From contig NZ_CP011028.1 in assembly GCF_002221525.1 (NCBI RefSeq), positions 2,429,001 to 2,493,000 on the forward strand: 64,000 nt of DNA, read 5' to 3'. This DNA is from Pseudoalteromonas espejiana DSM 9414. GTDB lineage: Bacteria > Pseudomonadota > Gammaproteobacteria > Enterobacterales > Alteromonadaceae. Within the stretch, counting starts at the first letter, position 1. Each line of letters starts with the position of its first letter. Made by a program: the position numbers and the translations under genes. This document shows, one piece after another, positions 28,329 through 37,006 of this stretch. A model generated the notes under the pieces. The model worked only from the letters and a program-made list of their open reading frames with translations. It was not told the origin of the DNA and made no database searches.

Positions 28329-30545
28329 TTACTCCTGATTATTCTTCATCATATAAACGCCAAGACGGCCGTTTAAAGTGAATGCTTTATTTTGATAAGT
28401 GAATGTATTTTTCGTGACTGTGTCAGATTTATTTATTGCAACAAGGTAAGTGTTATTTTTAATGTCTACTTCAACGAGTAATAAGCTACCTTGTTCGGTA
28501 TATTTAAGTGAGGTTACTCTGCTGTTCGCCTCTAAGGTGTATTCTTTGCTTGGATTATATTCGCCGTGCGGCTCTAAAATAGAGATAAACTTATGTTGCT
28601 TGGCTTTGTTTACTCTGCGAATAAAACCGTTTTCGTTGCGCAAGTTAAAGTGCGGATCGTTTGCACCTATTTGCGTGAACAAGAAAGACTCATCCCCTTT
28701 AACTAAACTAGTTTGTGTGTAAAAACGCCCGTTATCATTGAGCCAAGTTACTTTAGCAAGCCCTTCTTTAGGTGTTGCTTGAGCTTTAAGCCATAAATGT
28801 TGATACCCGTTTTTATCCCCTAAAGCTGATAACTGTTGAGTGTTACCTGCTAATTTAAAACTTGTATCTATTAGCTGGCCTTTATAATGTAGCGGTAAAT
28901 CAAACTTGTGCGCTTTAGTTGCATCTACATTAAAAATATCAACAGTAATTGTGCTATCTAGCTCAGGTAAGTTAACCAGCGCTAAAGTACGCTCTAAGTT
29001 TACGCCTTTGTACGCTGTGCTAATTTCACCACTTGAAACCGTACCGTATTTATTGGTTTCGAAATAATTAAGCGTAGGATAATTGTTATTACCCACTTCA
29101 ACATTGGCATTAAAGTGCGTGGTTTCATCAACCACAACCGTATTGTGCGCAACGGTGTGTTTTGCATAGGTTTCGTTTTCTGGTAGGTAACGCCCGCCGT
29201 ATTTTGCTTCAACGTTTAAAAAACGTGCAGCCCCATAGTCAGATACAATTTCGTTACCTTTATCGTAAAACTGCCATGTAAGCTTATCAAAATGACCATG
29301 GCCTAAGCCTTGTGCGGCCGGCTTAAACAATAAGGCTTGATCGCCACCTACGTCACTGCGCATAACAACTAATGCGCCTTGCTTACCATCGTTTCCGTCA
29401 CCAAAAGCAACTGATTTAAATTTATATGGCTTTTGCATATTTTTATCGAGCGCTTGCGCAACCTTTAGGCCGTCTCCCGATAAGATAATTTGATCTTGTT
29501 TTTTAGCTATATCTAAATAACCGGCATCGTTTGTTAACCCATAAGCGGCTGTAACACCTTGCACAAGCTCTATAGTGTCAATACCTTTACTTTTTATGGC
29601 ATCGTTTATAGGAAAAAATAAACCGTTGTAGCTAAGCTGAATGGTGGTATCAATGGCTTTTAATAATATGCCATCGCGGTATTGGAATATTTCACGCTCT
29701 GGCTCGTTGTTTTCAATTGCCTTTGCAAACGTTACAAACGGTAGTAGCGCAAAACGTTGATAATAAGGGCCTTCGTTATAATAGCCTTGCGGCGAAAATA
29801 GCATTTCTAACTGTTTAACAAACCCACCCTTACCTGATTTTTTTAAATCAAATAATGATTTTTCAACCCACTCAGGCTCGTCTAATACGTAACCTGCCAT
29901 GCCCACGCCTGCCGTTGCCCATGTGCCATGATTGTGTACTTTATTAAAGGTTGAAGGTTGTCCCTCAGACATAAATAACGAAATTGGGCGCAGTAAGTCA
30001 TCTTCAATTGTTTTAATGTTTTTAGCACTTAAAGAGTTATGTATTAGGTCGTATGCTTGAATGGTATAAACAAGCCACATTGCCTCATTTAGACTTTGCC
30101 AAAATAATTTACCCGGGTTTTGCGACTTAACTTTACGCTTAGGGTGCACATCAAGCGTTGGGTATAACTCTGCGTAAGCAAGTAGCATATCGCGAACATA
30201 ATTTGCGTACTTTTCATCTTTACTTAGCTGATAAATAACACCCGCGTTATACATAAGCTGATAGTTCTTTTTATGGCGTTCGTGGGTGTAACCACCTCCG
30301 CCATCTTTAGGAACAGGCACCGTTATTGGCAGCGCTATTTGCTCATCTACCTGCGTTTTTAACAATTCAAACGCAGTGGCAAATTTACTCTCACTGTTAG
30401 TGCTTATAGCTTGGCGCATTTGCTGAACATCGTCATTGGTTATTACCAAATTAGGGTGTGCAGCATAGGCATTTAAAGAAAATAGTAAGGCGGAAGCAGT
30501 CACACCAGCAGTTTTGAAATAGGTTTTACCTCGAGATAAATTCAT
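28329..30545 (-). CDS. Oligoalginate lyase, polysaccharide lyase family 17
   Basis: A 738-residue secreted or periplasmic enzyme with a signal peptide (LLFSLNAYAAH), an alpha/alpha toroid domain (about 35-370) and a heparinase II/III-like beta domain (from about 385). Residues matching the PL17 active site are Asn205-His206 in KVHNHGTW, Tyr261/Tyr262 in YNEGPYYQRF and a His in GLGHGHFDKLTW. The size equals that of Saccharophagus Alg17C (about 736, from memory). It releases unsaturated monomers from alginate oligosaccharides exolytically. It lies 5 nt from both the kdgF and PL6 genes. Confidence 0.95.
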   Translation of the reverse strand: MNLSRGKTYFKTAGVTASALLFSLNAYAAHPNLVITNDDVQQMRQAISTNSESKFATAFELLKTQVDEQIALPITVPVPKDGGGGYTHERHKKNYQLMYNAGVIYQLSKDEKYANYVRDMLLAYAELYPTLDVHPKRKVKSQNPGKLFWQSLNEAMWLVYTIQAYDLIHNSLSAKNIKTIEDDLLRPISLFMSEGQPSTFNKVHNHGTWATAGVGMAGYVLDEPEWVEKSLFDLKKSGKGGFVKQLEMLFSPQGYYNEGPYYQRFALLPFVTFAKAIENNEPEREIFQYRDGILLKAIDTTIQLSYNGLFFPINDAIKSKGIDTIELVQGVTAAYGLTNDAGYLDIAKKQDQIILSGDGLKVAQALDKNMQKPYKFKSVAFGDGNDGKQGALVVMRSDVGGDQALLFKPAAQGLGHGHFDKLTWQFYDKGNEIVSDYGAARFLNVEAKYGGRYLPENETYAKHTVAHNTVVVDETTHFNANVEVGNNNYPTLNYFETNKYGTVSSGEISTAYKGVNLERTLALVNLPELDSTITVDIFNVDATKAHKFDLPLHYKGQLIDTSFKLAGNTQQLSALGDKNGYQHLWLKAQATPKEGLAKVTWLNDNGRFYTQTSLVKGDESFLFTQIGANDPHFNLRNENGFIRRVNKAKQHKFISILEPHGEYNPSKEYTLEANSRVTSLKYTEQGSLLLVEVDIKNNTYLVAINKSDTVTKNTFTYQNKAFTLNGRLGVYMMKNNQE

Positions 30546-30550
30546 TCCTG

Positions 30551-32809
30551 TTACCCCGCCTTATTTAGTACGTTATTGTTTTTAATTATTGCCGTGTGCG
30601 GCCCTGATACTCTTAACTCTTTAACGCTCGGCGCTTTGGTTGCATCAAACTTATTATTTGTGATTGCTGTTTTAGGCTCACCTACAGTGTGCTCAATTTT
30701 AATAACTGCCGATTTTTTAAACTCGTTGTTAGTAATATTACTTACTTGCACTCCATGGGCATACACGCTAGCTTGTTTTTTATTACGCTTACCTAAGCCC
30801 ACGTTAGTTAACGTATTATTACTTATTAGAAGATGAGGCCCAAAGGTGCTTTCGTCACTTCCACCACGGTAAAGTTTAACAACCGCACCCGCTACATCGT
30901 TAAATTTATTACCTTTTATCGTAACGTATTCAGCGTTATAAATACCTAGGTCTTCTATTTCTGTGTTAAGGCGTAATATGTCACCGGTTACGTTGTCAAA
31001 GGTATTATTTGTTAGTGTAATTTCATCAGCCATTGCACCTTTACCCGTTACAAAAAAGTGAAACGAGTGATTAATATCTAACTTAATTAACTGCGAGTTA
31101 TGAATTTCAAAACGGTAGTTATCGACCATACCCCATTTTTGAGTACGTACTACACTGTTGCCTATGGCATCGGGTGCGCTTTCACCAGAGATAACTAAAC
31201 CATCTAGCTTTAGGCTACCGCCATCGTGAATTTCAAATAAAGTAGAACGCTGATAAGTAAGCTTAGCTTTACCTGGGTTTTTAGCTTTAATTGTAAGTGC
31301 TTTACTAATTTTAATAAGTTTTGATACATCGTATTGGCCATCAGCAAGCGCTAGCACATCTCCAGATTGGGCGTTATTAATTGCATTAAGTAGGTCGCTT
31401 ACATTTGCTTTAACTTGATGCGTTTTACCTGAGTCAAATTCAACAACCTGTGCTATTTTTGGATACCAACTAACGCCGGTATCGTCCTTTTTTAGCACTT
31501 TTAAACCACGTTTAGCACCTGCTTTAACTTTACTTGATTTAGGGTAAAGTAAGCCGTTACTTGCTTTACTAAGTGTTACATTTTGCTTTTTAACACCATA
31601 AGCAAGCTCTTTTAATACCGTGGTATTTGCAACGTTATTGGTCAAAGCAATACCACTTACATCATCAAATGTAGTAAATGGCTGCTCGCCATTTTGATTA
31701 ATAATCAGGTTGTTTTTCATTACGCTGTTAATAGGTGCTGCACTTCGCTCTGCATCGCTACCTGCAGCAAGTTGTACATGGCTTACATTTACAAAGGTGT
31801 TGTTTTCTATTGTTGCGTTTTCAACTTGGTGGTAACGGTTAATTGGCGAGTTTGGTACACCGTTCATAACGGTAAATCCACTACCAAATCGGTAACCTGT
31901 GAGCCCTTCAAGGTAGTTGTTTCTTACAATTTGGTCTTTGTTGATAATACGAATACCGCCAGTATGGTCTACGCCATTACCAAAGAAGATGTTCTCTTCA
32001 ATTACATTGCCATTACCATGGCGAAGGGTTAACGTACCGCGGGATTCAAAAAATACGTTATTACGAATTTGGTTTTTACCTGATTTTACTGAGATAATTT
32101 CTACTTCACCGTTAGTGCGTTCAAAGTAATTGTTTTCAACTACTGTAAATGAATCACTTAGTGAGTAATGGCTGGTGCCAATACGCAGGGTTTCACCACC
32201 ATTAGAGCCAAAAGTAGGACGGTAACCAAAAAAGTTATGATCTATTTGGTGATAATTTTGCTGACTTTGCTCGCTATTTAATCTTACAGCAACCGTAACA
32301 CCTTTGTTTCGCTTGCCAATTAAATGGCTGTGATCAAAGCGGTTGTGCTTACCATATAAAGCCACCCAGTAATCTGACTCACGTTTATCTGGGTTATTGT
32401 AGTTGTCGATAACAACTTGGGTTACACGTGAATGTGTAGCTAGTTCATTCTTGTTTTTACGAAATTCAATAACAGCGGAACTGGGCGTATAACCATTTTT
32501 AAACACAAGGCCAGACACTTTTAAATAGGTACCTGCTAATCTTAAATTAGATTGCCCGGATAAAATTACTTTACCTTTGGTTTGTGCGCTCAGTGAAATT
32601 GGTGCGTTTTTAGTACCTTGGCCTTGTAATAATATTTCGAAATCAGACCACGTACCGTCTTTGAGAGTTACTTTATCACCGGCAACTAAATCGCCAGAAA
32701 TTTCCTTAAAAGCTTGTTTACTATCTATAAAATAATCTTTGGCTGCCAATTGTGTGGATGAGCATCCAATAAGAACTAGGCTAAGCTTTATTATATTAAT
32801 TAAACGCAT
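30551..32809 (-). CDS. Alginate lyase, polysaccharide lyase family 6
   Basis: A 752-residue exported lyase, apparently a lipoprotein (lipobox LIGC at residues 13-16), with two right-handed parallel beta-helix domains (about 25-400 and 470-750), as in Glaciecola AlyGC (about 760 residues). The catalytic pair is Lys242 in EIISVKSGKN and Arg263 in GTLTLRHGNG, 21 residues apart as in AlyGC (K220/R241, from memory). The Ca-binding/neutralising residues around NGEVE are kept. It cuts polymannuronate or polyguluronate by beta-elimination and feeds the PL17 enzyme. Confidence 0.95.
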   Translation of the reverse strand: MRLINIIKLSLVLIGCSSTQLAAKDYFIDSKQAFKEISGDLVAGDKVTLKDGTWSDFEILLQGQGTKNAPISLSAQTKGKVILSGQSNLRLAGTYLKVSGLVFKNGYTPSSAVIEFRKNKNELATHSRVTQVVIDNYNNPDKRESDYWVALYGKHNRFDHSHLIGKRNKGVTVAVRLNSEQSQQNYHQIDHNFFGYRPTFGSNGGETLRIGTSHYSLSDSFTVVENNYFERTNGEVEIISVKSGKNQIRNNVFFESRGTLTLRHGNGNVIEENIFFGNGVDHTGGIRIINKDQIVRNNYLEGLTGYRFGSGFTVMNGVPNSPINRYHQVENATIENNTFVNVSHVQLAAGSDAERSAAPINSVMKNNLIINQNGEQPFTTFDDVSGIALTNNVANTTVLKELAYGVKKQNVTLSKASNGLLYPKSSKVKAGAKRGLKVLKKDDTGVSWYPKIAQVVEFDSGKTHQVKANVSDLLNAINNAQSGDVLALADGQYDVSKLIKISKALTIKAKNPGKAKLTYQRSTLFEIHDGGSLKLDGLVISGESAPDAIGNSVVRTQKWGMVDNYRFEIHNSQLIKLDINHSFHFFVTGKGAMADEITLTNNTFDNVTGDILRLNTEIEDLGIYNAEYVTIKGNKFNDVAGAVVKLYRGGSDESTFGPHLLISNNTLTNVGLGKRNKKQASVYAHGVQVSNITNNEFKKSAVIKIEHTVGEPKTAITNNKFDATKAPSVKELRVSGPHTAIIKNNNVLNKAG

Positions 32810-32958
32810 AGATAACTCTTTTTCAGTGTGACTGGAAGTAATGCTTTATCAATAGTAATACTGCACTCATTACACAAAGCAGATTAAATCTAGCCAGTTG
32901 ATGTTGTGTGTGTTTTGGTGCTTTAACGTTGTTAAAGCACCAAATGTTGTTGTCGGTG

Positions 32959-33837
32959 TTACTTTTCTAGAGATTTAAAGTAATCAAAAATCTCAGGTAC
33001 GTTGCCCTGCCCCATACCCGCATCAAATGCAGCTTGTAAGTTAGCAGATGAACCTTCAGCTATTTTAGACTCAGTGCCAAGGTCAGAAACCATTTGCAAA
33101 AAGTAACCTAAATCTTTGTTTGCATTAGCAATTGAAAAACCAAGGTCGCTTACATTATCTACCGCGTAGTTTTTACAAAATTGCATAAATGGCGAGTTAG
33201 ATGGGCCAGTAGACATAATGTCGAATAACTGTTGACGATCAACACCTGCTTTGTCAGCAACTGCAAAGGCCTGAGACATTGCACATACTGTGGTCATACC
33301 CATAAAGTTATTAATTAACTTAGTTGTATGGCCTGCTCCTAGTTCACCCAGGTGGAATACATTTTCGCCTTGATCTTCAAGTACTGGCTTAACTTTATTA
33401 AATGTATCAATGTCGCCTGCTGCCATAATGTTAAGTAAACCATCTTTAGCGTGTGCTGGAGTACGGCCAAGCGGTGCGTCAATCATACCTGCGCCTTTAG
33501 CAGCTAAGTCTGCACCAATTTTTTTAGTAGACGATGGAATTGATGTACCAAAATCAACTAAAACAGCACCTTCTTTAATACCCGCTAAAATGCCATCTTC
33601 TGCGTATACAATTTTCTCAACAACGGCAGAGGTCGTAAGACAAAACATAACAATGTCGGCACCCTCAGCTAGCTCTTTTGCTGTGCTTGCTGTTTTTGCG
33701 CCACGGCTGACACATGCAGCAACAGCATCTTTGTTTAAATCCATAACAATAAGCTCATAGCCTTTGTTCTGTAAATTTTCGGCCATATTGCCGCCCATTA
33801 AGCCTAGGCCGATAAAACCGATTACTGGTTTTGACAT
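32959..33837 (-). CDS. 3-hydroxyisobutyrate dehydrogenase-family reductase, probable DEH reductase
   Basis: A 292-residue NAD(P)-dependent beta-hydroxyacid dehydrogenase. It shows the Rossmann motif GFIGLGLMGGNMA at the N-terminus, the substrate-site loop DAPLGRTPAHAKDG (about 120) and the catalytic Lys in GHTTKLINNFMG (about 170). DEH reductases of marine alginate degraders belong partly to this family, and no other candidate for DEH to KDG reduction is present here, so that role is inferred. GGAG precedes the ATG. It is first in the minus-strand gene series. Confidence 0.85.
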   Translation of the reverse strand: MSKPVIGFIGLGLMGGNMAENLQNKGYELIVMDLNKDAVAACVSRGAKTASTAKELAEGADIVMFCLTTSAVVEKIVYAEDGILAGIKEGAVLVDFGTSIPSSTKKIGADLAAKGAGMIDAPLGRTPAHAKDGLLNIMAAGDIDTFNKVKPVLEDQGENVFHLGELGAGHTTKLINNFMGMTTVCAMSQAFAVADKAGVDRQQLFDIMSTGPSNSPFMQFCKNYAVDNVSDLGFSIANANKDLGYFLQMVSDLGTESKIAEGSSANLQAAFDAGMGQGNVPEIFDYFKSLEK

Positions 33838-34113
33838 GAATAACTCCTAAATATGATGGCGCGTGCTTTTATGAGTACGAGTAATGATTTACCCCATAAA
33901 TAGGTACGCTGTGTCGTTTATTTTCAAATTTGGTAAAGAAACCCTAATCAGTCCGTTTGAATAGATAACCAGCTGTGTTGTTACCCTTTAAGTAATTTAA
34001 GGTTGCGCTTAAATTACTCACTATTTATTAACTGGTTATGTATTTAATACGCGTTATTTAGCATTACTTTGATTATTTATTAATACCTTAAGTAAGCTAA
34101 AACCAAGTAGCTT

Positions 34114-34123
34114 ACCAATTGGT
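34114..34123. promoter_or_regulatory. Candidate operator ACCAATTGGT
   Basis: A perfect 10-bp palindrome with the half-sites seen upstream of the other alginate genes, about 280 bp upstream of the reductase start. Confidence 0.45.
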
Positions 34124-34153
34124 ATGTAAAAACTGTATTACCATAGTCGTTTT

Positions 34154-34186
34154 TTGTCAACCAATAAGTTAACCTTGTAAACCAAG
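34154..34186. promoter_or_regulatory. Two candidate operators upstream of the alginate locus
   Basis: TTGTCAACCAA (34154-34164) and CTTGTAAACCAAG (34174-34186) are near-palindromes spaced 20 bp apart, about two helical turns. A third site, AGGTTGACCAA, lies at 34310-34320. Confidence 0.5.
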
Positions 34187-34309
34187 CTCATTTACAACCC
34201 CAAGCTTAAATTTAAAATAAACATTATAAATCAGTAATTTAAACCAAAAATCAAAAAGAAATAAATTACAACTCGTTTTAACTTACTTGGTTATACACTT
34301 TGTGATAAT

Positions 34310-34320
34310 AGGTTGACCAA
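34310..34320. promoter_or_regulatory. Candidate operator AGGTTGACCAA
   Basis: Read on the other strand this is TTGGTCAACCT, very close to TTGGTCAACCAA at 16230 and AGGTCAACCT at 15979. Confidence 0.4.
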
Positions 34321-34638
34321 TACTTCAATGTTATTTAAAAAATACACACGTACATTACTAGGCGCACATAATGTATAGCCAATTTTTAAACCGTGATGTA
34401 GTTAGCAGTAGTAAAAATTTGTTCACTTGAGCCTATTGCTGGTTTTATACCGCCCAACAAAAGATTGAAATACTTTAAAGCTTGTAAACACCTGACAACG
34501 CCCACATTTACTAGTGATAAATATAACCCCTTATAAAGTGCAACTAGCTGACAGCTGATGGCCTGTTTAAAAATTTAACGATAAACAGTCCATATGCATC
34601 TCAATTACTAAATTTATAATTAATTAAGGTAGCCAAAA

Positions 34639-35040
34639 ATGCGTTTATTACACACAATGTTGCGTGTAGCCGACTTAGAAAAATCACTTTCTTTTTATAC
34701 AGAAGTTTTGGGAATGAAAGAGCTGCGTCGCTCAGATAACGAAGATTACCGCTATACATTGGCTTTTGTTGGTTATGGTGAGGAAGAAAATAATACGGTA
34801 TTAGAACTTACTTATAATTGGGATCAAGACAGCTACGACCATGGTAATGCATACGGCCATATAGCTATTGAATTTGACGATATTTATAAAGCATGTGAGG
34901 ACATAAAAGCTGCCGGTGGTAATGTTAGCCGCGAGCCCGGCCCTGTAAAAGGAGGCACTACTGAAATAGCCTTTGTGAAAGACCCTGACGGTTATGCTAT
35001 TGAGCTTATTCAGAAAAAAGAAAAAATGAGTGAGTTTTAA
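34639..35040 (+). CDS. gloA: Lactoylglutathione lyase (glyoxalase I)
   Basis: A 133-residue enzyme of methylglyoxal detoxification. Metal ligands are seen at His5 (LLHTMLRV), Glu56 (VLELTYNW), His74 (YGHIAIEF) and Glu122 (YAIELIQK), the Ni-type arrangement of E. coli GloA. AAGG lies 9 nt before the ATG. It is a single-gene unit followed by a terminator. It stands next to the alginate locus, and methylglyoxal can arise from triose phosphates, but a functional link is only a guess. Confidence 0.95.
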   Translation: MRLLHTMLRVADLEKSLSFYTEVLGMKELRRSDNEDYRYTLAFVGYGEEENNTVLELTYNWDQDSYDHGNAYGHIAIEFDDIYKACEDIKAAGGNVSREPGPVKGGTTEIAFVKDPDGYAIELIQKKEKMSEF

Positions 35041-35104
35041 TGCATTTTAAGCCCTGTTATAGCACTTAAATGGTAAGTATCATTGAATGTATATATTTTA
35101 CATA

Positions 35105-35126
35105 AAAGGTGCCTTTGAGCACCTTT
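35105..35126. terminator. Bidirectional terminator between convergent genes
   Basis: AAAGGTGC and GCACCTTT form an 8-bp stem around CTTTGA. It serves gloA (+) and touches the stop codon of the zinc-finger gene (-). Confidence 0.65.
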
Positions 35127-35392
35127 CATCGTAATTGGCTATCTTTACTCGCACGGCGATTAACTGCATTTAGTTTTTTACCCTGAGACTCAAGCTCACT
35201 TTGGCACGCTACACAATACCTAACACCTGGTAATGCCAACCTGCGAGCCTGCGGGATCTCACAATCACATTCATCGCAATACTCTGCACTTGCACCAGAA
35301 ATTAAGTTTTGCCTTGCGTATTGCACGGCATCATTAACACTCGCATCGATTTGATCCTGGATTGCGCCATCACGCGCCCAACCACTAGCCAT
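35126..35392 (-). CDS. TraR/DksA-family C4 zinc-finger protein
   Basis: An 88-residue protein with a four-Cys zinc finger (CDECDCEIPQARRLALPGVRYCVACQ, about 45-70), the DksA/TraR signature; it resembles E. coli YbiI. It lacks the long coiled-coil of DksA, so action on RNA polymerase is uncertain. The N-terminus begins MASGWARDG, typical of this subgroup. It stands alone between gloA and a MITE. Confidence 0.88.
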   Translation of the reverse strand: MASGWARDGAIQDQIDASVNDAVQYARQNLISGASAEYCDECDCEIPQARRLALPGVRYCVACQSELESQGKKLNAVNRRASKDSQLR

Positions 35393-35412
35393 AATTATCT
35401 CCTAAAAGTAGT

Positions 35413-35624
35413 AATACCAATCCGCAATATTACTTAATCATTTTTAGGGGCTAAATGTGTCGCTACCTCAGTTAAAAAACTCTCATTTACTACTGCATGG
35501 ATACAGAAGGTAGAACAATGCAGGAGCAATAGCCGAGAACAACTAAATAGCGAATTTTTTGCCTAGCTATCAACACGTTTTTCCAGCCTCAAAATAGATT
35601 ACGTAATTGAGCGAATTGGTATAA
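35413..35624. mobile_element. MITE-like element of a second type
   Basis: About 210 bp with long imperfect terminal inverted repeats. The left begins AATACCAATCCGCAATATTA and the right, read inwards, TTATACCAATTCGCTCAATT; similarity extends for about 40 bp (ACTTAATCATTTTTAGGGGCT against ACGTAATCTATTTTGAGGCTG). It is non-coding and unrelated to the AGGG-ended elements. The ends are approximate, and no clear target duplication was found. Confidence 0.7.
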
Positions 35625-35877
35625 GAAGTTGGTTTTATGCTAACAATAGAATGCTTTATTAGTGCTGAATAAATTTAAAAGTAAATTAAGTGGGATAGAT
35701 TTTTTAAAAGATATATAAGAATAGTAAAATATTAATATGAAAGATAAAAATGGAGAGTTTAAAACTTAACTAGTGCGAGTTAAGAGTATGGCGTACACAA
35801 AAGATTAGTGCTCATGACAACGTTGTGTATTGAGAGTGCTGTGTTGCACTACTTTATACAATACTTAACATAGTAGA
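35625..35877. other. Intergenic region beyond the tRNA-Glu array
   Basis: About 250 bp of AT-rich DNA between the MITE and the last tRNA-Glu. AGTGC/GCACT near 35838 could form a short stem. No gene is seen. Confidence 0.5.
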
Positions 35878-35953
35878 TGGCGTCCCCAAGGGGATTCGAA
35901 CCCCTGTTACCGCCGTGAAAGGGCGGTGTCCTAGGCCTCTAGACGATGGGGAC
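35878..35953 (-). tRNA. tRNA-Glu (TTC)
   Basis: 76 nt including encoded CCA. Read on the minus strand it starts GTCCCCATCGTCTAGAGG, with anticodon TTC in the loop CTTTCAC and a perfect acceptor stem GTCCCCA/TGGGGAC. It is the last of five units in an exact 160-bp tandem array. Confidence 0.97.
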
Positions 35954-36037
35954 ACTAAAAAGTGTCACTAGGACAACTGAAAGTTTAAACTCGATTCAGA
36001 CGAGCTTTAATAACACTACCCTACTAAAAATAGTAAG

Positions 36038-36113
36038 TGGCGTCCCCAAGGGGATTCGAACCCCTGTTACCGCCGTGAAAGGGCGGTGTCCTAGGCCTCT
36101 AGACGATGGGGAC
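36038..36113 (-). tRNA. tRNA-Glu (TTC)
   Basis: Identical in sequence to the copy at 35878-35953; anticodon TTC, CCA encoded. Confidence 0.97.
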
Positions 36114-36197
36114 ACTAAAAAGTGTCACTAGGACAACTGAAAGTTTAAACTCGATTCAGACGAGCTTTAATAACACTACCCTACTAAAAATAGTAAG

Positions 36198-36273
36198 TGG
36201 CGTCCCCAAGGGGATTCGAACCCCTGTTACCGCCGTGAAAGGGCGGTGTCCTAGGCCTCTAGACGATGGGGAC
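36198..36273 (-). tRNA. tRNA-Glu (TTC)
   Basis: Identical copy in the 160-bp array; anticodon TTC, CCA encoded. Confidence 0.97.
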
Positions 36274-36357
36274 ACTAAAAAGTGTCACTAGGACAACTGA
36301 AAGTTTAAACTCGATTCAGACGAGCTTTAATAACACTACCCTACTAAAAATAGTAAG

Positions 36358-36433
36358 TGGCGTCCCCAAGGGGATTCGAACCCCTGTTACCGCCGTGAAA
36401 GGGCGGTGTCCTAGGCCTCTAGACGATGGGGAC
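36358..36433 (-). tRNA. tRNA-Glu (TTC)
   Basis: Identical copy in the 160-bp array; anticodon TTC, CCA encoded. Confidence 0.97.
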
Positions 36434-36517
36434 ACTAAAAAGTGTCACTAGGACAACTGAAAGTTTAAACTCGATTCAGACGAGCTTTAATAACACTACC
36501 CTACTAAAAATAGTAAG

Positions 36518-36593
36518 TGGCGTCCCCAAGGGGATTCGAACCCCTGTTACCGCCGTGAAAGGGCGGTGTCCTAGGCCTCTAGACGATGGGGAC
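36518..36593 (-). tRNA. tRNA-Glu (TTC)
   Basis: Identical tRNA. Its upstream spacer (toward 36734) differs after about 20 bp, which marks the end of the perfect array. Confidence 0.97.
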
Positions 36594-36733
36594 ACTAAAA
36601 AGTGTCACTAGGACATTTGATAAGTTTAACTCATATCATGAGCTGCTAAGGTAATGCGTATTTTACAAGTAAAGACTCGAGCTTTAAGTGTTACGCTATT
36701 CTCTTGGTATAACCACCTCTAGTATAAACTAGA

Positions 36734-36809
36734 TGGCGTCCCCAAGGGGATTCGAACCCCTGTTACCGCCGTGAAAGGGCGGTGTCCTAGGCCTCTAGAC
36801 GATGGGGAC
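36734..36809 (-). tRNA. tRNA-Glu (TTC)
   Basis: Sixth tRNA-Glu, the same sequence but with different flanks. It lies between the tRNA-Ala and the 160-bp array in the likely transcript. Confidence 0.97.
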
Positions 36810-36845
36810 GCAGAAAACTGCTACCCTAGGACATGCACAAAGTTT

Positions 36846-36921
36846 TGGTGGAGCTATGCGGGATCGAACCGCAGACCTCTTCGCTGCCAGCGAAGCGCTC
36901 TCCCAGCTGAGCTATAGCCCC
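36846..36921 (-). tRNA. tRNA-Ala (GGC)
   Basis: 76 nt with encoded CCA. Minus-strand sequence begins GGGGCTATAGCTCAGCTGGG; the anticodon loop CTGGCAG gives GGC. It is first in the minus-strand tRNA transcript, just after the promoter at 36978-37006. Confidence 0.97.
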
Positions 36922-36977
36922 AAACCATTTAATACATAACGTGATTAAGACGTCGTGTATCGCTGAGTGCGGGGCGC

Positions 36978-37006
36978 ATTCTATGCACCACCCAAAATAA
37001 AGTCAA
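36978..37006 (-). promoter_or_regulatory. Promoter of the tRNA-Ala/tRNA-Glu operon
   Basis: On the minus strand: TTGACT, a 17-bp spacer and TAGAAT, followed by GCGCCCC. The GC-rich discriminator is typical of stringently controlled stable-RNA promoters. Confidence 0.8.

Larger units (their letters stand above)
33838..34638. other. 800-bp regulatory region upstream of the alginate locus
   Basis: An AT-rich gap between the divergent reductase and gloA genes. The reductase-proximal half holds at least four ACCAA/TTGGT-type sites (34114, 34154, 34174 and 34310). No ORF is supported. The gloA-proximal 300 bp contains no feature that I can name. Confidence 0.5.
35878..36613 (-). repeat. 160-bp tandem repeat array carrying tRNA-Glu genes
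   Basis: Five tRNA-Glu genes start exactly 160 bp apart (76-bp gene plus 84-bp spacer). The spacers between the first four boundaries appear identical, which points to recent unequal recombination or gene conversion. Confidence 0.95.

Noticed and set aside
35946..36611. Four identical 61-codon open frames in the tRNA-Glu array
   Set aside because: They run through tRNA genes and spacers on the opposite strand and repeat only because the DNA does. No ribosome-binding site or family match is apparent.
35878..36613. CRISPR-like regular repeats
   Set aside because: The repeated unit is a tRNA-Glu gene with a conserved spacer. There are no variable spacers and no cas genes.
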